Assembly: GCF_000745175.1 (NCBI RefSeq)
Contig: NZ_JQNI01000002.1
Span: forward strand, 124,001 to 188,000
Direction of reading: 5' to 3'
DNA: 64,000 nucleotides
DNA from: Deinococcus sp. YIM 77859
GTDB lineage: Bacteria; Deinococcota; Deinococci; Deinococcales; Deinococcaceae
Position numbers and translations under genes: made by a program. The notes under the pieces were generated by a model, which did not search any database, was not told the origin of the DNA, and saw nothing but the letters and a program-made list of their open reading frames with translations. Positions 1 to 8,280 of this stretch are shown piece after piece. Numbering within the stretch: position 1 is the stretch's first letter; the number at the start of each line of letters is the position of its first letter.

Positions 1-87
1 GCGAGCCTGCTGCACCGGCCCGGCATCGGGAAGGGCGTGGCCCTGAAGCTCGACGCGCTGTTCGAGTACGCCTGCCGGGTAGGGTGA
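1..87 (+). CDS. C-terminal end of an unidentified protein (partial)
   Basis: Only the last 28 codons are inside the window; the frame is open from base 1 to a TGA at 85-87. The tail contains [16 protein letters not shown], which resembles a helix-hairpin-helix (GIG) DNA-binding turn, but too little is present to name a family. The next gene starts 4 nt downstream, so the two are probably cotranscribed. Confidence 0.45.
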   Translation, partial: ASLLHRPGIGKGVALKLDALFEYACRVG

Positions 88-91
88 GCGG

Positions 92-363
92 GTGGAAATC
101 GAGATCGTTGACCACGCCCTGACGCACGGCGTCACCGTGAGTCAGATTCTCAACGCCCTGCGCGATCCACGAAAGATCAGGCTCCCCGCCTCGGGGCGGC
201 CGCGCGGCAAGGGGGCTGCCTACCCGCAGGACAACCGGGTGCGGTATCTCGCCCAGGACAAGCCCAATGGCCCGCTGCTGCACATTGTGGCTGTGCCGCT
301 CCCGGGTAAACTGCGAATCATCCACTGCCGCCCCATGACTGAGGCCGAGAAGCGGAGCTACCG

Positions 364-367
<4 letters not shown>
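92..367 (+). CDS. BrnT-like toxin of a type II toxin-antitoxin pair
   Basis: A 91-residue protein with a GTG start 4 nt after the preceding stop. The early [15 protein letters not shown] segment and the ending [18 protein letters not shown] follow the BrnT layout (KHGVSFEEA...DP near the start, RIISARKATRRERRRYE-like end). BrnT proteins are small ribonuclease toxins with a RelE-like fold; activity here is inferred. Its stop overlaps the ATG of the antitoxin-like gene by 4 nt. That BrnT-first overlapping order supports a TA cassette. The lack of a complete family alignment leaves some doubt. Confidence 0.6.
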
Positions 368-579
<212 letters not shown>

Positions 580-581
580 AC

Positions 582-824
582 ATGCAGGGTCCCGGCATCC
601 GCATCGACGAGGAGGCCAACGCCGCGTACATCCGCCTCGCCTCCGGCAAGGTCCACGAGACCCGCACCGTCGGGGCGTTCCACGTGGACTACGCCCGCGG
701 CGGGAAGGTGCTGGGCATCGAAATCCTGGGGTTGCGCCAGTACCTGGAGAAGCACGGGTCGATCAGGATTCCGCCCCGGCTGCTCCAGCAGGTCAACGCA
801 CCTTCCCCACGCAGGTGGGGATGA
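582..824 (+). CDS. DUF2283 family protein
   Basis: An 80-residue protein with the DUF2283 pattern: IRIDEEANAAYIRLASG near the N-terminus, then an acidic or aromatic VDYARGGKVLGIEILG core. DUF2283 proteins are small, of unknown function, and often sit beside toxin-antitoxin genes, as here. The last nine codons run into the CRISPR-like repeat at 801-828, so the natural C-terminus may have been altered by whatever placed that repeat. Confidence 0.65.
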   Translation: MQGPGIRIDEEANAAYIRLASGKVHETRTVGAFHVDYARGGKVLGIEILGLRQYLEKHGSIRIPPRLLQQVNAPSPRRWG

Positions 825-828
825 ACCG
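801..828 (+). CRISPR. Single sequence resembling a type I-E CRISPR repeat
   Basis: A 28-nt segment contains a perfect 6-bp hairpin (CCCCAC-GCAG-GTGGGG, 808-823 region) followed by GATGAACCG. This is the layout of type I-E repeats (CCCC..loop..GGGG then GATNNACCG), including Thermus and other Deinococcota repeats. No second copy was seen in the flanking sequence, so this is not an array. It could be a remnant or a chance match, and it overlaps the end of the DUF2283 gene. Confidence 0.45.
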
Positions 829-862
829 TTCGCCTAATACGCATACTGCGAACTTTCCCCCC

Positions 863-868
863 TAGAAT
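863..868 (+). promoter_or_regulatory. -10 box for a leaderless integrase mRNA
   Basis: TAGAAT lies 6 nt before the GTG at 875. Many genes in this window have the same TANNNT-to-start spacing, so transcription probably begins at or next to the start codon. Confidence 0.45.
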
Positions 869-874
869 GCCGGG

Positions 875-1633
<759 letters not shown>

Positions 1634-1686
1634 CCGTTTTCAACCATTAAGATGGCTTAATTTTCTGCGTGTGAGCCGGTAAAGAA

Positions 1687-1710
1687 GTGGCATCCCACTG
1701 CGGATGCCAC
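1687..1710. repeat. 9-bp hairpin in the int to first-structural-gene gap
   Basis: GTGGCATCC and GGATGCCAC pair perfectly around a 6-nt loop. No T-run follows, so a classic terminator is not shown. It lies 52 nt before the next likely start codon and may separate int expression from the late genes. Confidence 0.4.
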
Positions 1711-1761
1711 ATCAAGTTCCCCTGTCGATTCTGTGTTTTCGGTCTGATACGCCTTCATCAG

Positions 1762-2193
1762 ATGATCACGGATACGCCAGTCGGCACCGCTCCGAGCGGC
1801 ACCATGCAGATGACCGCAGTGGCGGCACCTGCCGCTGCAACCGTGAAGCCCTCGGGGATCTACACCGTCCCCCTGGGCAGCACTGACACGCTGCGGAAGG
1901 GCCTCAACAAGCTGCAATTCAAGGTTACGTCGCCGATCATGCAGAAGGCGGCGGCATTCGTCTTTAGCAGCAGCACCTTCTGGGACCGCTTTGCGCGGCC
2001 CGCTGTGGAAGCTGCGCTGAAAGCCAAGGGCATCACCAACATCCGGCTGCCCAGCGGCAACTTCTACGCCAACAGCGCAGGTCAGACCAAACAGGCCCCC
2101 CTGCCCAAAGTGCCCGCCGGATACAAGTACTACCCGCGCAAGGGCTACGACCCCAAGACGGGGATCGCCTTCCTGTGGGTGGTGGTGAGCTGA
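1762..2193 (+). CDS. Provirus protein of unknown function
   Basis: The ATG at 1762 gives 143 residues; the frame stays open upstream to a GTG at 1687, but that extension is Cys/His-rich and overlaps a hairpin. An Ala/Thr-rich start is followed by a mixed region with FWDRFARPAVEAALKAKGI and a basic, aromatic stretch (GYKYYPRKGYD). No membrane segment is clear. The stop overlaps the next start (TGATG). No family was recognised. Being the first gene of the structural block, it may be a virion or assembly protein; that is inference from position. Confidence 0.6.
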   Translation: MITDTPVGTAPSGTMQMTAVAAPAAATVKPSGIYTVPLGSTDTLRKGLNKLQFKVTSPIMQKAAAFVFSSSTFWDRFARPAVEAALKAKGITNIRLPSGNFYANSAGQTKQAPLPKVPAGYKYYPRKGYDPKTGIAFLWVVVS

Positions 2194-2597
2194 TGGCCAT
2201 CCCCATGATCCTTCAGATCATTCTGGCGGCGCTGTTCACCCCGACAGTCCTGCGCCAGTTCGGGATTAATCTCACGCCCACAGACGTGCAGAACGGCGTG
2301 AGCGCCGGGCCGGTCGCCGTACCGGCACCGCCGACCACGCCCGGCGCGGTCAGCGAGCCCTCCAAACCGCCGACCGCTGCCGAGACCCTCAACGACGCGG
2401 TGAACAAACCCACCAGCCTCTTCGGCATCGCGGCGGTGGGCTTCGTGGCCGTGTTCGTCATCGCCCAGCTGCGCGCGGCCGGGCACGAGATGACCGAAAC
2501 CACGAAAGACCTCTACAGCGAGGGCAAAAAGGTCACGGGCAGCCTGGCGAACGCTGACGCCACCACCCGCAACCTCAGCCGGAGGGCCAAGGGATGA
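2193..2597 (+). CDS. Small membrane protein of the provirus
   Basis: A 134-residue protein starting at the ATG inside TGATG. Two hydrophobic stretches are visible, at the N-terminus (PMILQIILAALFTPTVL) and near residues 85-102 (FGIAAVGFVAVFVIAQL), joined by a Pro/Ala-rich linker. The C-terminus is polar and charged. It is probably a structural protein of the viral membrane. Family unknown. Confidence 0.65.
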   Translation: MAIPMILQIILAALFTPTVLRQFGINLTPTDVQNGVSAGPVAVPAPPTTPGAVSEPSKPPTAAETLNDAVNKPTSLFGIAAVGFVAVFVIAQLRAAGHEMTETTKDLYSEGKKVTGSLANADATTRNLSRRAKG

Positions 2598-3043
2598 GCA
2601 TGGACCCCTCGCGGCTGCCTGGCCGCCGTCCCACTCCCCCCGCGCCTCCTCCTGCTCCGCCCCCCGCCGCGCCCGCTCAGGTCCAGGGCGAAGCCTTCAC
2701 CGGCCTCGACCCCCTGACCCGCTCACTGATCGAGGCCGCGCCGCTGGTGCCGTCCGCACCCGCACCTTCCCCAACAGCCGTACCCCCAACCGCTCCACCC
2801 ACACAGGCCCCGCCCGCTCCGGCGCGGCGCGGCCTGAAGCAACCGGCCGTTCTGGTCGCGCTGGGTGGCTCGCTCGCCGCTGGTCTGCTGGTGCTCACGG
2901 GAGCCGTGAAGCATCGCCGTTCGGGTGATCCCGCACCGGCAGCCCAGGGGACGCGCGTGGCCACGCCCAACCCCGCCCCCATCCTTCCCGCTGCCACGCC
3001 CGCGCCCGCCGCGACGTGGCTGGTTGCCGGAGGTCACGCATGA
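2594..3043 (+). CDS. Proline-rich single-span membrane protein
   Basis: A 149-residue protein overlapping the previous gene by 4 nt (ATGA). The first 75 residues are very rich in Pro and Ala. One strong membrane segment (AVLVALGGSLAAGLLVLTGAV) lies around residue 85-105 and is followed by a basic KHRR. This suggests a long Pro-rich arm on one side of the viral membrane. No homologue was recognised. Because of the extreme composition, other frames here are also open, but the overlap pattern supports this one. Confidence 0.6.
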   Translation: MSMDPSRLPGRRPTPPAPPPAPPPAAPAQVQGEAFTGLDPLTRSLIEAAPLVPSAPAPSPTAVPPTAPPTQAPPAPARRGLKQPAVLVALGGSLAAGLLVLTGAVKHRRSGDPAPAAQGTRVATPNPAPILPAATPAPAATWLVAGGHA

Positions 3044-3618
3044 CCGCTGCCGCGCCTGAAATCCTCTCCTTTCCCCCCGGTCCCCCGCCCAGCGTGCCGG
3101 ACGCGCCGCCGCTCGCCGAAGAGCTGACCGCGCCTCCCATCCCCGGCCCGACCCTCGCGGACGCGGCCCTGGGCACCCCACCCGCGCCCGAGTCCGGCGC
3201 GCCGGAAGTGCCCGACGCGCCGCCCATGTCGCCCGAGCAGATCATTGGCGTCGTGGCCGAGCTGTCCGCCTTCGGGCTGCCCCAGGGGCTGGCCGATGCC
3301 TACAAGGACGACTTCAAGAGCAACCCCCTCGTCGCGTTCGGCGTGCAGGCGAGCGGCCTGGCGGACGCGCTGGCGGCCTACGGCCTCACGGCGGGCGGCG
3401 GCAAGCTCCCCGAGTGGCTCAGCGTCTCGCTGGGCGTCGTGGTCCTGGGCTGGGGCGTCTACACCACCAGGAGCAAGTATGTTAAGCCTCTCGAACATGC
3501 CGCCCGACCAGCAGAAGAAGTGGCTGGGGCTGGGTTTGCTGGCGCTGGGCACGGCACTCCTCTTGCGGCGACAAATATCGGTTTCAGTGGAGCGGGTGCG
3601 GGAGGCAGTGGTGAATAA
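3040..3618 (+). CDS. Provirus membrane protein with Pro-rich N-terminus
   Basis: The ATG at 3040 overlaps the previous stop (ATGA) and gives 192 residues. The first 60 are Pro/Ala-rich. Then comes a helical segment (PEQIIGVVAELSAFGLPQGLADAYKDDF) and a membrane span (WLSVSLGVVVLGWGVYTT). The last 47 residues lie out of frame over the start of the next gene and are Gly/Ala-rich, so the true end may be shorter or the overlap may be real. Function unknown; probably virion-associated. Confidence 0.55.
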   Translation: MTAAAPEILSFPPGPPPSVPDAPPLAEELTAPPIPGPTLADAALGTPPAPESGAPEVPDAPPMSPEQIIGVVAELSAFGLPQGLADAYKDDFKSNPLVAFGVQASGLADALAAYGLTAGGGKLPEWLSVSLGVVVLGWGVYTTRSKYVKPLEHAARPAEEVAGAGFAGAGHGTPLAATNIGFSGAGAGGSGE

Positions 3619-4252
3619 CCCCATCACCCACCCCCAACCCGACACGCCGAGTACACCCGCCACGCCTGGCACCCCCAGCACCCCGACTCCGGCGGCGGGC
3701 GGCCTGTTCTGGCCGGTGGACCTGAACCGCGTGCGGATCGGTCCGCGCTTCCTGGGCCACTGGGCCCACGGCACCTACCGGCGTGGCTACGGCTATCACA
3801 CTGGGGTTGACTTCCTGGGACCGATGGGCCTGGCCGTCGTGTCCATTGCTGACGGCGTGGTGGTGAGCAGCACGCCGCCTGCTAGCCGTTACGGGTACGG
3901 CAACAACATCGTTATTCACCATCCCGCGCTGGGCGTCTTTACGCGCTACTCGCACCTGGACAGCCGCGCCGTGCAGACCGGCCAGACCGTGAAGGCGGGG
4001 CAACTGATCGCCCGCCTGGGCACCAGCGGCACGGACAACGCTCACCTTCACTTCGACGTCATTCAGGAGGCGCTGCCCAACCCGCGCTTCTGCCCGCACA
4101 ACCCGGCGACGGGCGGCGTGTCCCGCCCGCTGGAGGGACTGGACCCCATCGAAGAGGCCCTGACCACCCGGTACTTCCGCAATCCCATCGCCCTGCTGAA
4201 CGCCAAGACCGCCCTGAACCCCGTGACCCGAAAGGGAGCGACCGTCGCATGA
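3479..4252 (+). CDS. Membrane-anchored M23 peptidase (virion-associated lysin)
   Basis: The ATG at 3479 follows AGGAG by 5 nt and gives 257 residues. An N-terminal membrane span (LGLGLLALGTALLL, about 16-29) precedes a Thr/Pro linker and a peptidase M23 domain from about 78. The zinc and catalytic motifs are complete: H107 and D111 (YGYHTGVD), H159 (YSHLD) and HLH at 189-191. M23 enzymes cut peptide cross-links in peptidoglycan. In a tailless phage such an enzyme, fixed in the virion membrane, could open the wall during entry. It overlaps the previous gene by 140 nt and the next by 4 nt. Confidence 0.85.
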   Translation: MLSLSNMPPDQQKKWLGLGLLALGTALLLRRQISVSVERVREAVVNNPITHPQPDTPSTPATPGTPSTPTPAAGGLFWPVDLNRVRIGPRFLGHWAHGTYRRGYGYHTGVDFLGPMGLAVVSIADGVVVSSTPPASRYGYGNNIVIHHPALGVFTRYSHLDSRAVQTGQTVKAGQLIARLGTSGTDNAHLHFDVIQEALPNPRFCPHNPATGGVSRPLEGLDPIEEALTTRYFRNPIALLNAKTALNPVTRKGATVA

Positions 4253-4416
4253 GAGACAATGCCGAGCACATCCTGATGACCAGCCTGGCCGCCTACGGCC
4301 TCCTCAAGATCATCGAGGGCTTCCTGAGCCCGCCCCGCCCGCGCGTGATCGTGGTGGACGGTGACGCCACCGACTACCTGCGCGACCTGCTGCAAGACCC
4401 CGAGGACGCCGAGTAA
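4249..4416 (+). CDS. 55-residue provirus protein, unknown
   Basis: Starts with the ATG of ATGA at 4249 and ends at a TAA whose last base is the A of the ATPase start codon (TAATG). An N-terminal hydrophobic helix (ILMTSLAAYGLLKIIEGFL) is followed by a basic turn and an acidic tail (DGDATDYLRDLLQDPEDAE). The tight stop-start coupling on both sides is the main evidence that it is a real gene. It is likely a small membrane-associated virion or assembly factor. Confidence 0.6.
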   Translation: MRDNAEHILMTSLAAYGLLKIIEGFLSPPRPRVIVVDGDATDYLRDLLQDPEDAE

Positions 4417-5135
4417 TGGCCGGACGCGGCTACCGCAACATGCTCGTCTGCGGCTCCTCGGGCAGCGGCAAGAGCCACTGGGTCGACAAGGAGCTGCTGC
4501 CCGCCATGACCGGGCGCTACCGGCACATGGTGATCATCAACACCACAGAAGAGCTGTCGAGCCACTGCGCGCACCGCGAGTACGTGGGCGAGGAACAGCA
4601 GAAGGTGGCCTACAGCAGGGACGCGGTGGCCGACCTGATCCGCTTTCACAAGACCGTCCATTTCGAGGTTGCGCCGGGCGAGAACTGTTTGAGCTTCCTC
4701 GAGGTGCTGGGCGAGGCGCTGTGGACCCTGGGCGAGTACAACACCGACTTCACGGAAGTCCTGGTGGTGTTCGACGAGACGCACCTGTTTCTGCCCAAGC
4801 GGGCCATGCCCAAGGCCTTCGCCCGGCTGGAGACCGAGGGCCGCAAGTTCGGCTTCGACCTGGTGAAGATCACCCAGACGCTCCAGAGCCCGACCGGCGA
4901 CACGCTCTCTCACCTCGCCATCAAGCAGGTGAACGTCCTGGTCGTCTTCAACATGAGTGATTTCAACGACCGCAAACGCATTCAGGGGCTGTTTCCCGAC
5001 CTGCCGGACCCCAGCACGTTCGCCCGTCCCGATGACGGCGGCCTGCCGGAGTACGCCGTGCGGGACAGCAAAAGGGGGAAAACCATGGTGATTCGCAGAG
5101 ACGGCATGGGTGGGCGTGTGGCGGTGGCCGCGTGA
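4416..5135 (+). CDS. FtsK/HerA-type genome-packaging ATPase
   Basis: A 239-residue P-loop ATPase. Walker A is GSSGSGKS (13-20), Walker B is VLVVFDE (115-121, D120 and E121) and a polar ITQTLQSP sensor follows near 152-159. Short one-domain ATPases of this type pack DNA into membrane-containing tailless viruses such as PRD1, P23-77 and SH1. Length, and position a few genes before two beta-rich proteins of capsid size, match the P23-77 arrangement. It starts on the last base of the upstream stop, and its own stop overlaps the next GTG by 4 nt. Confidence 0.85.
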   Translation: MAGRGYRNMLVCGSSGSGKSHWVDKELLPAMTGRYRHMVIINTTEELSSHCAHREYVGEEQQKVAYSRDAVADLIRFHKTVHFEVAPGENCLSFLEVLGEALWTLGEYNTDFTEVLVVFDETHLFLPKRAMPKAFARLETEGRKFGFDLVKITQTLQSPTGDTLSHLAIKQVNVLVVFNMSDFNDRKRIQGLFPDLPDPSTFARPDDGGLPEYAVRDSKRGKTMVIRRDGMGGRVAVAA

Positions 5136-5449
5136 ATCCGCAGGTGTTGCAACGCGCCTGGGAGGAAGCGAAGCGCCTGGCCCGCGAGGGGATCCAGGAA
5201 GCCTTCAACACCCTTCCCGGCAACGGTCAGGGCCGCCCGCGTGAAGACCTGGTGGTGGCCTTCGTGCTCGAGCGGGTCGAGCGCCTGGACCACACCCTGC
5301 CCGCCATCGGCCGGTACATGGACCTGCCCCTTGTGGACTGGTGCGAGCGCCTCGCCGTGACCCGGGCCGTTCACGAGGCGATCCGCCTGCTGGTGCGTCA
5401 GCAGTACGCCGCCATGCAGATCGAGCAGACCTCTCAGGAGAACGCATGA
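5132..5449 (+). CDS. Soluble helical provirus protein, unknown
   Basis: A 105-residue protein with a GTG start in GTGA. It is largely helical and charged (WEEAKRLAREGIQEAF, LVVAFVLERVERLDHTLPAIG) with no membrane segment. It sits directly after the packaging ATPase, where P23-77 also has a small gene before its capsid genes. Function is unknown. The conserved position makes an assembly or packaging partner plausible, but no motif shows this. Confidence 0.6.
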   Translation: MNPQVLQRAWEEAKRLAREGIQEAFNTLPGNGQGRPREDLVVAFVLERVERLDHTLPAIGRYMDLPLVDWCERLAVTRAVHEAIRLLVRQQYAAMQIEQTSQENA

Positions 5450-5829
5450 AAGAACAGCAGTGGCTCAGCAAGCCCGACGGCAACATTGTCCAGACCCTGA
5501 CTGACCCCCGCGTCCTGGCGACGGCGGCGGGCGCGGCCGCGGGCGCGGTCCTCGAAAAGCAGCTCTGGACCAGCATGCGCGACACCTTCGGCATCGCCAG
5601 CCTGGAGAACGGCAAGCTCAAGTTCTACGCGCCGGACGCGGACGGCAAGGCCGGGGCCGAGGCACCCGGGCTGGGGACCAACCGCCAGCTCGCCCGCCTC
5701 GGGATCGTGGTGGGTTGCGTGGCCGGGATCGAGTACATCCCCAACGGGCACGCGCAGTACGCCTTCCTGGGCGTCGCGGCCGTGGCGATGGCCCACATCC
5801 TGCAAGACCTCTTCCCAGCCATTCGCTGA
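5446..5829 (+). CDS. Small membrane protein preceding the capsid genes (VP15-position)
   Basis: The ATG at 5446 overlaps the previous stop and gives 127 residues. Hydrophobic stretches occur at 24-37 (LATAAGAAAGAVLE) and in the C-terminal half (RLGIVVGCVAGIEYIP and YAFLGVAAVAMAHILQDLF). It occupies the position of P23-77 VP15, a small virion membrane protein just upstream of the two capsid genes. The match is by position and membrane character only; no sequence alignment was possible. Confidence 0.6.
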   Translation: MKEQQWLSKPDGNIVQTLTDPRVLATAAGAAAGAVLEKQLWTSMRDTFGIASLENGKLKFYAPDADGKAGAEAPGLGTNRQLARLGIVVGCVAGIEYIPNGHAQYAFLGVAAVAMAHILQDLFPAIR

Positions 5830-5849
5830 CCCCCAAGGAGACGTGACCC

Positions 5850-6332
5850 ATGCGCAAGACCAGCATCACCAGCCAGAGCAACCCCAACGTCGTCGCCCTC
5901 ACGGCCAACGTCGCGGGCACCGCCACGCCCGTCTTCAAGCTCACCGTGCCGCGCGGCGCGGTCTACCGCCTGCACAACGCGAACATGGTGCGCGGCCAGG
6001 TCGTGAACGGCACCTACATCATCCTCGACCTGCGCGACGCCGCCGGGAACAAGATCAGCGGCGCCTCGAAGGTGCTGGTCGCCACCCGCGGCCCCGCCGA
6101 CGAATTCCCCCGCTTCCACCGCGCGCTGCCCTACAGCATCTGGCGTGACCTGGACACCACCCAGCAGCGCAACGAGGACTTCAAGGCCACCATCATCGGC
6201 CAGGCGGACCTGAACGTGGGCCCGGGCATCGAGATTCAGGAGGCGCACGAGCTGCTGCTGTATGTGGACGGCCCGCAGGTTGTGGACTGGAGCAAGAGCT
6301 TCGTGCAGATCGACTTTGAGGAGCTGAACTGA
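5850..6332 (+). CDS. Probable small major capsid protein (VP16-like, single jelly roll)
   Basis: A 160-residue protein with a good ribosome site (AAGGAG before ATG 5850). The sequence alternates short hydrophobic strands and turns with few helices (FKLTVPRGAVYRLHNANMV, GTYIILDLRD, HELLLYVDGPQVV), as expected of one beta-barrel. P23-77 VP16 is a single beta-barrel of about this size encoded just before the larger VP17. The same order holds here, with a TGATG overlap to the next gene, consistent with the two proteins being made together. The call rests on synteny, size and strand-rich character. Confidence 0.65.
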   Translation: MRKTSITSQSNPNVVALTANVAGTATPVFKLTVPRGAVYRLHNANMVRGQVVNGTYIILDLRDAAGNKISGASKVLVATRGPADEFPRFHRALPYSIWRDLDTTQQRNEDFKATIIGQADLNVGPGIEIQEAHELLLYVDGPQVVDWSKSFVQIDFEELN

Positions 6333-7111
6333 TGACCTACGCGGCCTTACCCTTCCAGCCCCTGGCGAAGGCCATGCGGCTCAGCCTGACCGCCGACCGC
6401 TTCACGCCCGGCCAGCAGGTGCTTGGACTGCTGAGCACCGTCGCGTATTTTGACGGGCCGCTGGGCCACCTGATGCTGTTCAAGGGGGGCGAGAACTTCC
6501 GCTTTTTCCTCAAGGGACGGTTTGAAACGGGCGTGGCGGGCGGCACCGCCGCGGGCCCCTTCGTGGTGAACCTGGCGGCCGCCGGGCATACCCTGATCCG
6601 GTCCACTCGCCCGGGGGCCGCCTTTCCTAACCTCTTCCACCCGGACGTCCTGGCCTACACCAGTGCCGACGGCGGCACAACCTGGCAGGCCGCGCCGGTG
6701 AGTGCGGTGGACTGGGCCGCGGGCACCGTGACGGTGGACCGGCCCGGCAACGCCACCCGCGTCGCGGTGTACTTCACCACGGGTGACGGCGAGTTCGAGC
6801 TGCGCGTGGTTCGCCCGCTCGGCAGCGACGTGGCGAGCGCCAAGCTGTTCGGCGGCGCACTGCGCTCGATCCACGAGACGGATCAGACCAACGCCCGCAG
6901 CGCCCCCACCTTCGGCGCGGAGGGCCGCGAGTACCCGCTGCCCCCGCAGTTCCGCCTGGAGCTGGCCGTGCGCAGCCGGACGCCGGTCGTGTTCGACCAG
7001 TACGCCGGGCACGAGCTGAGCCTGCCCGTGTTTGACACGCCCATCCGGGTGCTCGACGCGGCCCAGCTCAACGCCCAGGCCGAGCTGAAGCTGCGCGGCG
7101 GGACGCTTTAA
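6332..7111 (+). CDS. Probable large major capsid protein (VP17-like)
   Basis: A 259-residue, strand-rich protein translationally coupled to the preceding gene. Repeated short beta segments (HLMLFKGGENFRFFLKGRF, ATRVAVYFTTGDGEFELRVV, FRLELAVRSRTPVVFDQ) and no membrane span fit a jelly-roll capsid protein. P23-77 VP17 is about 290 residues and follows VP16. In that virus family the two proteins make a pseudo-hexagonal T=28 shell over a membrane. No other protein in the element is a better candidate. Confirmation needs structure prediction. Confidence 0.65.
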   Translation: MTYAALPFQPLAKAMRLSLTADRFTPGQQVLGLLSTVAYFDGPLGHLMLFKGGENFRFFLKGRFETGVAGGTAAGPFVVNLAAAGHTLIRSTRPGAAFPNLFHPDVLAYTSADGGTTWQAAPVSAVDWAAGTVTVDRPGNATRVAVYFTTGDGEFELRVVRPLGSDVASAKLFGGALRSIHETDQTNARSAPTFGAEGREYPLPPQFRLELAVRSRTPVVFDQYAGHELSLPVFDTPIRVLDAAQLNAQAELKLRGGTL

Positions 7112-7123
7112 GGGGGGGACTGC

Positions 7124-7372
7124 ATGGAATGGCTCGCGGCGGTCGGCGCACTCGCCAACCCCATCAGCAACATCGTCGATGCCGTCACCGGCACGGGCAA
7201 GGCCAAGGCGGAGGCTGCGGAAGCCGCGGCCAACGCCCAGACGGCGGCGATTCAGGCCCAGATCGAGCATGACCGCCTGGTGGCTGAGCAGCAGCGCCAG
7301 ACCATGACCTTCGCGCTGATCGGCGTGGGCGTCCTGGTGGCCGGGTTCGTCGCCTACAGGGCCGTGGCGTGA
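7124..7372 (+). CDS. Coiled-coil membrane protein of the provirus
   Basis: An 82-residue protein. An amphipathic N-terminus is followed by an Ala-rich helix (KAKAEAAEAAANAQTAAIQAQ) with coiled-coil character and a C-terminal membrane span (FALIGVGVLVAGFVAYRAV). A tail-anchored helix directly after the capsid genes could link capsid and membrane. Its stop overlaps the next ATG (TGATG). Function is inferred from position only. Confidence 0.6.
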   Translation: MEWLAAVGALANPISNIVDAVTGTGKAKAEAAEAAANAQTAAIQAQIEHDRLVAEQQRQTMTFALIGVGVLVAGFVAYRAVA

Positions 7373-7638
7373 TGCGGCGGCCCGTCCTGGTGGTCGCGGT
7401 GCTGGGCGTGCTCGCCGTGGGCGGGGTCGCCCTGGCGGGCACGCTGGCCCCCCGCAAGAAGGCCGGGGGGACGGGCGCGCCGGTCGGGCTGCCCACCAAG
7501 GCGGATCCCACCCTCCCGGTGCAGCAGGTGGGGGTGGCGACCGGCTACGCGGACACCGTGCTGATCGACACCGGCCCGGTGAATTACGACTACATCGGCC
7601 CCGGCTGGGCCTACGCGGGCATTCGAAAGGACTGGTGA
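7372..7638 (+). CDS. Single-span provirus protein
   Basis: The ATG at 7372 shares a base with the upstream TGA; 88 residues. An N-terminal membrane span (VLVVAVLGVLAVGGVALAGTL) is followed by basic residues and an aromatic, glycine-rich ectodomain (YDYIGPGWAYAGIRKDW). No family recognised. Its shape, a short anchor with a small exposed domain, recurs in several genes of this block. Confidence 0.6.
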   Translation: MRRPVLVVAVLGVLAVGGVALAGTLAPRKKAGGTGAPVGLPTKADPTLPVQQVGVATGYADTVLIDTGPVNYDYIGPGWAYAGIRKDW

Positions 7639-7641
7639 GCG

Positions 7642-8280
7642 GTGGCAGACAGTGAATCCGTGCTCCTGAGCGTCGGTGTGTCGCTGGGCGTCCTGGTGAT
7701 CGCCGGGGCAGCCGTGGGCGGGTACCTGCTGCTCAGGAAGGGGCTGCCCCAGCCCGTGAACCCCCCGCCTGTCCAGCCGGGGCCGGGCGGCCTCGCCGTC
7801 GGGAATGGCGTGGTGGCCCAGGTGGGCAGCGCCGGGACCGGCTGGAGTGTTCAGCAGGCTCTGGAAGCCCAGCAGAAGAAAGAGGCCGAGTGGCGCCGCG
7901 CCGACAAGATCAACCAGCTCGAGCGCGATCTGGCGACCGCCCAGAACGAGATCAAGCGGCTGACCGATCAGCTCAATGTGATCGACGCCTCGCCCATGCC
8001 TGCGGACATCATCACGCGCTGGAGCATGCAGCACGAGAGTGACTGCAAGGAAAGCCGAAAGTTGGGCGCATTCTTCGGGCTGGACCAATGCTGGAAATAT
8101 CGCGATCTCTCCTACGGCTATCAGGAAAAGGCGGACGCGGACTGGGCCGCGCGTAAGGCCGACCAGAAGCGCCCGATCCTGACCCGCCTGAGCGAGCTGA
8201 ACGCGCAGCAGCTCAGCCTCATTCAGAACCTGCGCGAGCTGGGCGTGGACAAGCAGCCGGTGAATGTGAGGACCTCATGA
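7642..8280 (+). CDS. Membrane-anchored coiled-coil protein
   Basis: A GTG start at 7642 gives 212 residues. One span lies at about 8-30 (LLSVGVSLGVLVIAGAAVGGY), then a Pro-rich linker and a long charged helical region (KINQLERDLATAQNEIKRLTD) typical of a coiled coil, then two cysteines (CKESRKLGAFFGLDQC) that could form a disulfide. It may be a minor capsid or vertex-associated spacer protein. Unknown family. Confidence 0.65.
   Translation: MADSESVLLSVGVSLGVLVIAGAAVGGYLLLRKGLPQPVNPPPVQPGPGGLAVGNGVVAQVGSAGTGWSVQQALEAQQKKEAEWRRADKINQLERDLATAQNEIKRLTDQLNVIDASPMPADIITRWSMQHESDCKESRKLGAFFGLDQCWKYRDLSYGYQEKADADWAARKADQKRPILTRLSELNAQQLSLIQNLRELGVDKQPVNVRTS

Noticed and set aside
808..823. The CCCCAC/GTGGGG hairpin as a terminator of the DUF2283 gene
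   Set aside because: It lies over the stop codon, has only 6 bp and no T-run, and the following GATGAACCG matches a CRISPR repeat better.
3245..3478. A longer M23 protein starting upstream of 3479
   Set aside because: The upstream part of that frame is Arg/Ser/Trp-rich shadow sequence over the preceding gene; the ribosome site and membrane anchor place the start at 3479.
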